DNA of 64,000 nt from Solirubrobacter pauli (GTDB lineage Bacteria > Actinomycetota > Thermoleophilia > Solirubrobacterales > Solirubrobacteraceae), in contig NZ_RBIL01000001.1 of NCBI RefSeq assembly GCF_003633755.1, positions 1,969,426 through 2,033,425 on the forward strand, in the 5' to 3' direction. Positions 17,538 to 25,159 of this stretch are shown in pieces. Under the pieces are notes generated by a model. It was not told the DNA's origin. It saw only the letters and a list, made by a program, of their open reading frames with translations, and ran no database searches. A program made the translations under genes and the position numbers. Numbering within the stretch: the stretch's first letter is position 1; each line of letters starts with the position of its first letter.

Positions 17538-17804
17538 GGCTCGGACGATAGGGCGGCCGACGTGCTGCGGCGTATCCGCGAGGTCCCCGAGGGCTTCGTG
17601 CGTTCGTATGGAGACGTCTCGCCGGGTGCGCCACGGTTCGCGGGCACCGTGCTGTCGTCGACGCCCGAGGACGTCCCGTGGTGGCGGATCGTCCGCGCCG
17701 ACGGCTCCCTGGCCAAGGGCGCCCGCCAGCGCGCGCTGCTGGAGGCCGAGGGCGTCCCCTTCCGCGGCGAGCGCGTGGACATGCACGCCGCGCGGATACC
17801 GTAA
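17529..17804 (+). CDS. Alkyltransferase-like (ATL) DNA-binding protein
   Basis: A 91-residue protein equal to the C-terminal DNA-binding domain of O6-alkylguanine-DNA alkyltransferase: VPEGFVRSYGDVSP and GARQRALLEAEGVPF. The acceptor-Cys motif PCHR is replaced by PWWR, so it cannot accept an alkyl group. ATL proteins bind O6-alkylguanine and flag it for nucleotide excision repair. ATG 17529 overlaps the divergent DUF1028 start by 9 bp; GTG 17562 would remove the overlap and still keep the domain. Confidence 0.82.
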   Translation: MAHGSDDRAADVLRRIREVPEGFVRSYGDVSPGAPRFAGTVLSSTPEDVPWWRIVRADGSLAKGARQRALLEAEGVPFRGERVDMHAARIP

Positions 17805-17809
17805 GCGGC

Positions 17810-18229
17810 ATGTGGGTCCAGCGGGAGGTCACCCTACGGCCGCGGCCGCGCGGCTTTCACCTGATCACGCGTGACGTGCTCGAGGCCTTGCCCGAGCTCC
17901 AACGTCTGCGGGTCGGGCTGCTGCACGTCTTCATCCGCCACACGAGCGCGTCCCTGACGCTGAACGAGAACGCGTCGCCAGACGTGCGCGACGACTTCGA
18001 GAGCTGGTTCGACGACGCCGTCCCCGAGGACGCCCGCTACTGGACGCACACGATCGAGGGCCCGGACGACATGCCCGCGCACATCAAGGCGTCGCTGCTG
18101 GGCCCGTCGCTCACGCTCCCGGTGTCCGGCGGGCGGCTCGCGGTCGGCACGTGGCAGGGCATCTACCTGTGCGAGCACCGCGACCACGGCGGGCCGCGGT
18201 CGTTGGTCCTCACGCTGAACGGCGAATAA
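17810..18229 (+). CDS. YjbQ/UPF0047 family protein
   Basis: A 139-residue protein of the YjbQ family, with FIRHTSASLTLNENASPDVR, GPDDMPAHIK and VGTWQGIYLCEHRDHGG. Family members show weak thiamine-phosphate synthase activity; the physiological role is unsettled. TACCGT (17797-17802) ends 7 bp before ATG 17810, so it may have its own leaderless promoter within the tail of the ATL gene. Its stop directly abuts the convergent nucS stop. Confidence 0.9.
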   Translation: MWVQREVTLRPRPRGFHLITRDVLEALPELQRLRVGLLHVFIRHTSASLTLNENASPDVRDDFESWFDDAVPEDARYWTHTIEGPDDMPAHIKASLLGPSLTLPVSGGRLAVGTWQGIYLCEHRDHGGPRSLVLTLNGE

Positions 18230-18898
18230 TCAGGCGAACAGCGTGAGCGCGGGCTCGCGCTCACCGCGCAGCACGGCCAGGTCGACCTCGACCCAGGCGA
18301 GGCCGCGTGACTCGGCCAGGACGCGGGCCTGCGGCTTGACGATCGTCGCCGCCAGCACGCCCCGGCAGTCGGCCTTCGCCGGGTCCTGCCGGATGCGCTC
18401 GAGGTAGCGCGAGAGCTGCTCGACCGCCTCGATCGTGCCGATGCGCTTGATCTCCACCGCGATCCACGCGTCGTCCTCGTCGCGGCACATCAGGTCCACG
18501 GGGCCGATGTCCGTCGGCCACTCGCGCCGGACCAGGCGGAAGCCCTCGCCGCACCAGTGCGGCGCATCGGCGAGCGCGACCTGCAGGTCGGCCTCCACGC
18601 CGTCCTTGCTCAGCCGCGCGGCGTCGAAGTCCATCGTGTGCGTGACGTCGCTGAGCACCTCGTGCAGGGTGATCTCGAGCTGGTCGTCGCCCTTGACCTT
18701 GCGCACGACGATCGTCTCGCCCTCCTCGATGACGGCCGTCGGCGGCGTCATCCAGTTCAGGGGCTTGTAGCCGCCGGCGTCGGCGTGCACGAGGACGCTG
18801 CCGTCCGCCTTGAGCATGATCAGCCGGAGCGCCTCGGGCAGGTGAGCGGTGAGGCGGCCGGTGTAGTCGACGGAGCAGCGGGCGACGATCAAGCGCAT
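18230..18898 (-). CDS. nucS: Endonuclease NucS (EndoMS), non-canonical mismatch repair
   Basis: A 222-residue mismatch-specific endonuclease. In actinobacteria lacking MutS/MutL, NucS cuts both strands at mismatches with the sliding clamp. The N-terminal DNA-binding beta domain begins MRLIVARCSVDYTGRL; the C-terminal RecB-like nuclease shows Asp135 (IGPVDLM), Glu149 and Lys151 (AVEIKR). The last residues, PALTLFA, resemble a clamp-interacting tail. TACGCT lies 9 bp upstream of ATG 18898 on the minus strand. Confidence 0.95.
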   Translation of the reverse strand: MRLIVARCSVDYTGRLTAHLPEALRLIMLKADGSVLVHADAGGYKPLNWMTPPTAVIEEGETIVVRKVKGDDQLEITLHEVLSDVTHTMDFDAARLSKDGVEADLQVALADAPHWCGEGFRLVRREWPTDIGPVDLMCRDEDDAWIAVEIKRIGTIEAVEQLSRYLERIRQDPAKADCRGVLAATIVKPQARVLAESRGLAWVEVDLAVLRGEREPALTLFA

Positions 18899-18953
18899 GG
18901 GCAGTCGAGCGTAGATGAGTGATCGGACGCCGCGGACCTAACGTAGGGGTTCG

Positions 18954-20399
18954 ATGGCCACCGAAACACGCTCGCAGCGACAAGTTCTCGTCGCGTTCGC
19001 CGCGATCATGCTCGCCACGCTGCTGGCCGCGCTCGATCAGACGATCGTCGCGACGGCGCTCCCGCAGATCGCGGCCGACCTGCAGGGCTTCGAGCACCTG
19101 AGCTGGGTGGTGACCGCGTACCTGCTCGCGAGCACGGTGACGGTGCCGCTGTACGGGAAGCTCAGCGACCTCTACGGACGGCGGCAGTTGTTCGTCGTCT
19201 CGATCAGCGTCTTCCTCGTCGGCTCGCTGCTGTGCGGGGTCGCGCAGGACATGACGCAGCTGATCGCGTTCCGCGCGCTGCAAGGCCTCGGCGCCGGCGG
19301 GCTGCTACCGCTCAGCCAGGCGGCCATCGCCGACCTGTTCTCGCCCCGCGAGCGCGGGCGCTACCAGGGCTACATCGGCTCGGTGTGGGCGACCGCCGCG
19401 GTCGTCGGGCCGTTGCTGGGCGGCACGCTCACCGACACGGTCAGCTGGCGCTGGATCTTCTGGATCAACCTGCCGCTCGCCGCGTTCGCGCTGGTGGTCG
19501 TCATGCGGACGATGCACGCGGGCGGGCGCACGCGTGAGCATCGGATCGACTGGGCGGGCGCGGCGCTGCTGTCGGTCGGCGTCGCCGCGATCCTGCTCGC
19601 CTGCGCCTGGGCGGGCACGGACTACGCGTGGACGTCCCCGCAGGTGCTCGCGGCGTTCGTCGTCGGCGCCGTCGCGATCCTGGCCTTCGGGTTCGTCGAG
19701 CGCCGCGCGGGCGAGCCGTTGCTGCCGCTGACGCTGTTCCGCAAACGCACCTTCGCCGTGTCCACGCTCGCCGCGCTCGGGATCGGCGCCGTCCTGTTCG
19801 GGATCACGATCTACGTCCCGGTCTACATGCAGGGCGTGCTCGGGGCGTCGGCGACCAGCTCCGGCGTCGTGCTGATCCCGCTCACGCTCGGCTGGGTGGT
19901 CGCGAGCTTCACGAGCGGGCAGCTGATCAGCCGGACGGGGCGCTACCGGATCTACCCGCTGATCGGCTCGACCACGGTGCTCGCGGGCACGCTGCTGCTG
20001 ACGACGCTCGACGTCGACACCTCCCGCACGCTCGCCAGCGCCTACCTCGTCGTGATCGGCGTCGGCATGGGCCTGATGTTCCAGACGTTCGTGATCGCCA
20101 CCCAGAACCGGGTCGACGTCGCCGACCTCGGCGTCGCCACCGCGGCGATCCAGTTCTTCCGCTCGATGGGCGGCAGCCTCGCGGTCGCAGTGCTCGGCGC
20201 GCTGCTGATCGCCCGCCTACCCGCGGGGATCGACCCGAACCGCCTCACGTCGGGCGGCACGCAGGTCCCCGAGGCGGCCCGCGAGGCGCTCAACGCCGGC
20301 ACGCACGCGGTGTTCGTGGCGGTCGTGCCGCTCGCGGCGATCGTGCTCGTGCTGGCGTTCCTGCTGCCCGAGCACCCGCTGCGGACGAAGCGCCCCTAG
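18954..20399 (+). CDS. MFS drug exporter, DHA2 (14-TM) family
   Basis: A 481-residue proton-driven multidrug exporter of the EmrB/QacA type. It has motif A between TM2 and TM3 (GKLSDLYGRRQLF), motif D1-like LDQTIVATALPQI in TM1, and motif C GSVWATAAVVGPLLGG in TM5, with about 14 hydrophobic segments. Its substrate is unknown and no regulator gene is adjacent. The ATG is preceded by AGGGG (Shine-Dalgarno-like) and by TAACGT 9 bp upstream. Confidence 0.93.
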   Translation: MATETRSQRQVLVAFAAIMLATLLAALDQTIVATALPQIAADLQGFEHLSWVVTAYLLASTVTVPLYGKLSDLYGRRQLFVVSISVFLVGSLLCGVAQDMTQLIAFRALQGLGAGGLLPLSQAAIADLFSPRERGRYQGYIGSVWATAAVVGPLLGGTLTDTVSWRWIFWINLPLAAFALVVVMRTMHAGGRTREHRIDWAGAALLSVGVAAILLACAWAGTDYAWTSPQVLAAFVVGAVAILAFGFVERRAGEPLLPLTLFRKRTFAVSTLAALGIGAVLFGITIYVPVYMQGVLGASATSSGVVLIPLTLGWVVASFTSGQLISRTGRYRIYPLIGSTTVLAGTLLLTTLDVDTSRTLASAYLVVIGVGMGLMFQTFVIATQNRVDVADLGVATAAIQFFRSMGGSLAVAVLGALLIARLPAGIDPNRLTSGGTQVPEAAREALNAGTHAVFVAVVPLAAIVLVLAFLLPEHPLRTKRP

Positions 20400-20401
20400 G
20401 C

Positions 20402-20450
20402 GAACGTGCACGTTCTGGTGCCCGATAATCGGTGAGCAGTTGCGTAGTCT
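20402..20450 (+). promoter_or_regulatory. Two palindromes and promoter region of the toxin gene
   Basis: GAACGTGCACGTTC (20402-20415) is a perfect 14-bp palindrome. CCGAT-A-ATCGG (20422-20432) is a second dyad containing GATAAT, a good -10 candidate. A further TANNNT box, TAGTCT (20445-20450), ends 6 bp before GTG 20457. The layout fits operators overlapping a promoter. The GAAC...GTTC spacing is 6 rather than the 4 of LexA boxes. Confidence 0.5.
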
Positions 20451-20456
20451 GGGCGA

Positions 20457-23400
20457 GTGCCCGTCCGGACGGAGGAGGAGGCCAGCGCTCCTGCTGAGCG
20501 CGTCACCGCGCCGCAGGCCGGCGAGGCCGCTCTGCAGGCCGTGCCCGCGGCGAGCGGGAGCATGGGCGTCGGCGAGGTCCTCTCGATGCAGCAGGGCGCC
20601 GGCAACGCCGCGGTCTCCGCGCTCTTGGCGAACGGCGGCCGCCCGCGGCCTGCGCAGGCTGCGAACGGCGCTCCGGGCCGCGCCGACGGTTCGATCGCCG
20701 CGGGCATGCGCCGCGCCGCCGCCACGCGCAACGCGCCGGTTCCGCGCGTGCCGGCCGCCGTCGCCGCGCCGGCTCCGGCGGCCGTGCCGACGGCAGCGCC
20801 CGCCGTCGCGCCGGAGCAGCCGGCCGCGCCGGAGAGCGAGGTCGCCGAGCCCGAGGGCCTCGTCGAGGCCAAGCCCCCGGAGGCCACGCCCGACACGGGG
20901 GACGCGCCCAAGCCGCCGGTCGCCGGCGACAGCGCCGACCCCCGCGGCGAAGCGGAGGCCGTCTTCACGCAGGTGACCGCCGGCGAGACCGCCGAAGAAG
21001 CCACCGAAGCGGGCCCGGAGATCGACGCGCCCGACGCCACGGCCGAGCCGGACGAGGAGGAGCCGCTCGGCGCCCCGGCCGTCGCCTCCAAGGGCGCGGC
21101 GGCCGCCAAGGACGAGTCGGCCGACAAGCCGGACGCCGCCCCGGCGGGTCCGACCGGCGCAGAGACCGCCGCCGCCCAGACGGTGCCGTCGAGCCCGACC
21201 GGCGCCGAGAAGGCCGCCCCGAAGGCCCCCGTCGCCCCACCGGCCCCGGCACCCCCACCGAGCCCTGAGGCGGTCGCCGCCGCACCGGCCCCGGCGCCCG
21301 AGGCCGAGCCCACCGCGGATGCCGCCCCCGCCGGCCAGAGCGAGGCCGACACGGCCGCCGCAGCCGTCCCGGCCACCGCCGCGAACGAAGCCGACACGCC
21401 CGCCGCAGCCGCCCCGGCCACCGCCGCGAACGAGGCCGACACGGCCGCCGCAGCCGCCCCGGCCACCCCCGCGAACGAGGCCGAAGCGACCGCCGCGCCC
21501 ACCCCGGCCGCCGCCGAGAGCGCCGCGCCGAGTGTCGCCGCGTCCACTCCTGCCACCAGCTCCGCGGCCGGCGCACCCGCCGCCGACAACGCCGGCCCGG
21601 ACGTTGCCGCTCCCGTGCAGTCCGGTCCCGCGGGGCCGGCCGCGCCCGAGGTCGCCGCGGGCGCTGGTCCGCTCGGCGGTGACACCGCGACGTCGGACGC
21701 CGCCGCGCCCACCGGCGCCGACAACGCTCCGAGCGCCGACGCCGCCGCGCTCGACGTCGCCTCGGCCGACCCGTCCGCGGCCCCCGGGCCCGCGCAGGAG
21801 GACGCCGCTCCCGCGCCGGAGCACGGACCCGCCGAGGCGGACGCTCCGGCGGCGGAGCCGGCTGCGGCCGTGGGCGAGGTCGCGGGAGCCAAGGACGAGG
21901 TCGCCGAGGACCAGGCGGCCGAGGGTGAGAAGGACGACGCCGGCGCGGAGGCCGAGCACGAGGCGGACGCCGACGAGGCCGAGGCTGTCGGTGGCGAGTC
22001 CGAGGAGGAAGCGGGTCGCGGGGAGTTCGCCGAGGAGATCGGCGCCGGGCCCGCCTCGGAGGACGCCGAGGAGCTCGAGGACGCCGCCGACGAGTCCGAG
22101 GATGTCCGCGAGGCGGCCGAGGACGCGTCGCCCCAGGCGGACGTCGAGCACGACGACGAAGGCGATCTCTCGACCGCGGCGGCCGCGGGCGGGGCGGCGG
22201 CGACCGCCGAGGCCGTTCGCCGGCAACGCGCCGACGACCGTGCCCTGCGAGGCGAGCACCGCGCCTCCAAGGCCGAGCTGCGCGCCGCCCGGCGCGACCG
22301 GCGGCGCTCCATCAAGGAGGGCCGCAAGCTCGTCGCGCAGGCCGTGCAGGAAGCGGTCACGGCCGAGACCGCGCGCCTGAGGGCCGCGGCCCAGCGCACG
22401 TCGGCGGCGATCACCACCGCCGTCGCGAAGCAGACGCAGGACGTCACGGCGGCCGGGACGGCGGCGCAGGGCACGATGCGCGGCGCGTTCGGGCAGGCCA
22501 AGGGCAAGGTCACCGGCGCGGTCGGCGCCTCCAAGGGCAAGCTGACCGCGGCGGGCGCGTCCGCGAAGACCTCCGTCACCTCGTGGCAGGGCACCGCCAA
22601 GGGCAAGGTCCGCACCACGGCCACCGAGGCCGCGAGCGAGGCGACGCAGACCGGCTCGACGTTCGCCGCCCAGGGCCGTGCGGCCGCCAACGCGACCAGC
22701 TCGAAGGTGCGCGGCACCATAGACGGCGCCGCGAGCAGCACGGCAGGCCAGTCCGGGTCGGGCGGCGGTGTGAACGAGGCCGCGGCCGAGGGCAACGCGA
22801 AGGTCGCGTCGAAGGTCTCGGGCGAGACGGCGGACAAGGTCCGCTCGGAGGGCGCGCCGGTCGTCTCGGGCGTCACGTCCGAGGGCGCGAAGGTCGGCCA
22901 GGCGTTCCAGGAGAAGGGCCGCGAGGCGGCGACGGCGATCAAGTCCACGATGCCGGAGGCGCTCAGCAACGTCCAGCAGATCGGGAAGCTGGCGACGTCC
23001 GCGGTGCAGAAGGGCGTCGCGGGCGGCCAGAAGGGCCTCGCGCAGGTCCAGGCCAAGGCCAACTCCGCGCTCGCGGAACAGCAGGGCGTCGCGTCCAAGC
23101 AGCTCGCCGGCACCGTGGCGACCGCGAAGAGTGGGCTCAAGCAGGGCGGACAGGCCGGACAGAAGGCCGCCAAGGCGCAGCTCGCCGCCGCCACCAAGGC
23201 GCTCAAGGTCAACGCCGCCGCGCTCAAACGGCGCCTGCACGGCGCCCCGATCCTGCGCGACGACGCCGCCGAGGCCGCCGCCGGCCTCAAGACCGGCCTC
23301 AAATCGCTCAGCTCACACGGCATCGTCTCCGCGGGCCAGACCGCCAAGAAGGTCACCGAGGCCACCGGCAGCGGGGCCAAGAGCGCCAAGACGGGCCTCA

Positions 23401-24761
23401 GCGGGCAGGCTGGAGCCGCGGCCAAGGGCGCCGGATCGACCGCGGCCCACGCCTCGTCCGGCGCGATCAGCCTCGAAGGCAACGTCAGCGGGCAGGTCAA
23501 GAGCACCGCGACGTCGGCGACGCAGACCGGCAACAAGTCGGTGACGAGCTACTCGGGCAAGGTCAAGGCCGCGACCGGCAAGGTCAAGGCCAAGTTCCAG
23601 TCCGGGATGTCCTCCACCAAGGGCGAGATGGACGCCCACGCGGCCGAGGTGCAGGGCGGAACGCAGAAGATCCCCGGCGACGCCGCGTCGAAGATCTCGC
23701 AGGGGCAGGCCAAGGTCAACGCGGAGGCGTCCAAGGAGCCCGAGAAGGACGACAGCCTCTGGGGCAAGGTCAAGAGCGCGGCGAAGTGGGTCGCGGAGAA
23801 GCTCAAGGCCGCGTTCGAGTTCGTGGGCAAGCTGCTGACCGACCCGGGGTTCTGGGTCAGCCTCATCGTGGCCGTCGCGCTCGCCGCGTTCGTCATCGCC
23901 ACCTTCGGCAGCGGCCTGGCGGTGATCCTCGTCGGCGGGGCGATCATCGGCGCCATCAGCGCCGGCGCCGGCACGATCACCTCCAACCTCGTGGCCGGTC
24001 GCAAGTGGAACGAGGGCCTGGGCACCTCGATGTTGATCGGCGGCCTGCTCGGCCCGCTCGGCATGACCGGCATCGGCGGCGTCTTCTCCTCCGCCGGCTC
24101 CGCGTTCGCCCGCACCGCGGCCGGCAAGGCGATCGTCGGCGTCGGTCAGAAGATCGCCTCCAACACGGCCGTGAAGGCCGTGACGAACGTCGCGAGCCGC
24201 GTCGGCACGCGCGCCCTGCAGGGCCTGCGCGGATTCGGCAGCAAGGCCGGCCAGGTGCTCACCGCGCCGTTCCGCAAGGCCAAGGACGTCTTCCTCCGCG
24301 CCAAGGACGCGATCCGCCGTCGCCTGATCCGCACCAAGCCGAGCGGCAAGCCCGACCCGAACGCCACGCCCCGCGGCACCCGGACGAAGATCCCGAAGAA
24401 GGAATCGCCCGAGAACAAGCGCAACTACGAGCTCGAGAACGAGTCCGCGGACCGGCTCTCCCAGCACGGCTATGACGTCGAGCAGAACCCGAAGGTCCCG
24501 GGCGCCAAGAACCCCGACTACGCCGTCGAGGGCAACATCTTCGACAACTTCTCCGCCAAGGCGAACACGAGCGTGCGCAACCTGTGGTCGACGGCCAAGG
24601 GCAAGGTCGAGTCGGGCCAGACGCGGCGCGTCACCATCAACCTGACGGACTGGAAGGGCGACCTGAACGCGCTCAAGGCCCAGTTCCGGGAGTGGCGCAT
24701 CCCTGACCTCGACGAGGCGCTGGCCATCCTCCCGGACGGCAGCATCGTCCGTCTGCTCTGA
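20457..24761 (+). CDS. Polymorphic toxin with CdiA_C-like nuclease C-terminus
   Basis: 1434 residues, GTG start. Regions: an N-terminal signature GVGEVLSMQQGAGNAAVSAL (about 38-57), resembling the GNxAV motif of proteins linked to extracellular contractile injection systems; an Ala/Pro/Glu-rich disordered stretch (about 60-570, with 15-residue repeats at 296-340 and a very acidic part near 470-570); a long Ala/Lys/Ser helical region rich in KGK (about 580-1100); a hydrophobic Gly-rich segment (about 1130-1240), probably for translocation; and the toxin tip (1318-1434) with NESAD (Glu1329), NPDY (Asp1354), FDNFSAK (Lys1368) and NLTDW, resembling CdiA_C tRNA nucleases. No Sec signal peptide. 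The next gene, 2 bp on, encodes the likely immunity protein. Confidence 0.72.
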   Translation: MPVRTEEEASAPAERVTAPQAGEAALQAVPAASGSMGVGEVLSMQQGAGNAAVSALLANGGRPRPAQAANGAPGRADGSIAAGMRRAAATRNAPVPRVPAAVAAPAPAAVPTAAPAVAPEQPAAPESEVAEPEGLVEAKPPEATPDTGDAPKPPVAGDSADPRGEAEAVFTQVTAGETAEEATEAGPEIDAPDATAEPDEEEPLGAPAVASKGAAAAKDESADKPDAAPAGPTGAETAAAQTVPSSPTGAEKAAPKAPVAPPAPAPPPSPEAVAAAPAPAPEAEPTADAAPAGQSEADTAAAAVPATAANEADTPAAAAPATAANEADTAAAAAPATPANEAEATAAPTPAAAESAAPSVAASTPATSSAAGAPAADNAGPDVAAPVQSGPAGPAAPEVAAGAGPLGGDTATSDAAAPTGADNAPSADAAALDVASADPSAAPGPAQEDAAPAPEHGPAEADAPAAEPAAAVGEVAGAKDEVAEDQAAEGEKDDAGAEAEHEADADEAEAVGGESEEEAGRGEFAEEIGAGPASEDAEELEDAADESEDVREAAEDASPQADVEHDDEGDLSTAAAAGGAAATAEAVRRQRADDRALRGEHRASKAELRAARRDRRRSIKEGRKLVAQAVQEAVTAETARLRAAAQRTSAAITTAVAKQTQDVTAAGTAAQGTMRGAFGQAKGKVTGAVGASKGKLTAAGASAKTSVTSWQGTAKGKVRTTATEAASEATQTGSTFAAQGRAAANATSSKVRGTIDGAASSTAGQSGSGGGVNEAAAEGNAKVASKVSGETADKVRSEGAPVVSGVTSEGAKVGQAFQEKGREAATAIKSTMPEALSNVQQIGKLATSAVQKGVAGGQKGLAQVQAKANSALAEQQGVASKQLAGTVATAKSGLKQGGQAGQKAAKAQLAAATKALKVNAAALKRRLHGAPILRDDAAEAAAGLKTGLKSLSSHGIVSAGQTAKKVTEATGSGAKSAKTGLSGQAGAAAKGAGSTAAHASSGAISLEGNVSGQVKSTATSATQTGNKSVTSYSGKVKAATGKVKAKFQSGMSSTKGEMDAHAAEVQGGTQKIPGDAASKISQGQAKVNAEASKEPEKDDSLWGKVKSAAKWVAEKLKAAFEFVGKLLTDPGFWVSLIVAVALAAFVIATFGSGLAVILVGGAIIGAISAGAGTITSNLVAGRKWNEGLGTSMLIGGLLGPLGMTGIGGVFSSAGSAFARTAAGKAIVGVGQKIASNTAVKAVTNVASRVGTRALQGLRGFGSKAGQVLTAPFRKAKDVFLRAKDAIRRRLIRTKPSGKPDPNATPRGTRTKIPKKESPENKRNYELENESADRLSQHGYDVEQNPKVPGAKNPDYAVEGNIFDNFSAKANTSVRNLWSTAKGKVESGQTRRVTINLTDWKGDLNALKAQFREWRIPDLDEALAILPDGSIVRLL
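21342..21476 (+). repeat. Three tandem 45-bp repeats inside toxin gene
   Basis: Three in-frame 45-bp units (starting 21342, 21387 and 21432) encode EADT-x-AAA-x-PAT-x-AN, 15 residues each, with a degenerate fourth unit from 21477. They lie in the disordered linker and are candidates for copy-number variation. Confidence 0.85.
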
Positions 24762-24763
24762 CC

Positions 24764-25159
24764 ATGGCCGTCTTCTACAACCTGATCATCATCGGCGACA
24801 CGACCGCGGACGACTTCATCGCCCGCGTCTACGACGACGCGCTCCCCGCGCCGGCGTTCACCCCGTCCAACAAGGCCGTCGCCGCCGACGAGACCGCGCG
24901 CCTCGGCTTCACGCTCACGCTGCTCGAGACCACCGACGGGTACTTCCAGGACGATGACTGGGAGATCGAGCCGCCGCGTTACCTCGACGTCGGCTTCCGC
25001 GTCGACAAGGACGCCGACCCCGAGCAGGTGCGGGCCAACGTGGACCGCTTCGTCGACCGCGCGCTCGCGACGGGCGACGAGGACATGGCGCTCATCAACA
25101 ACGGCAACACCCTGCTGCTGGAGCGCACGGACGGCGAAGTCCGGCGCCGGGCGGCCTAG
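24764..25159 (+). CDS. SitI3-like immunity protein
   Basis: A 131-residue cytosolic protein starting 2 bp after the toxin stop. Its pattern (VFYNLIIIGDTTADDF, YLDVGFRVDKDADPEQV, MALINNGNTLLLERTDG) resembles the SitI3 immunity family described with the Myxococcus SitA3 toxin. By position and family it should bind and neutralise the C-terminal nuclease of the upstream protein. The assignment is from remembered family features, not a search. It overlaps the convergent J-domain gene by 4 bp. Confidence 0.62.
   Translation: MAVFYNLIIIGDTTADDFIARVYDDALPAPAFTPSNKAVAADETARLGFTLTLLETTDGYFQDDDWEIEPPRYLDVGFRVDKDADPEQVRANVDRFVDRALATGDEDMALINNGNTLLLERTDGEVRRRAA

Noticed and set aside
18941-18950. GGGGT stress-promoter motif before the MFS gene
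   Set aside because: AGGGG lies 4 bp from the ATG and is better explained as a Shine-Dalgarno.
20402-20415. LexA/SOS box at the toxin promoter
   Set aside because: GAAC and GTTC are 6 bp apart rather than 4; retained only as an unassigned palindrome.
20217-23536. Two ~1000-residue minus-strand frames opposite the toxin gene
   Set aside because: Pure low-complexity Ala/Ser or Gly/Arg; produced by the GC-rich third positions of the repetitive plus-strand gene.
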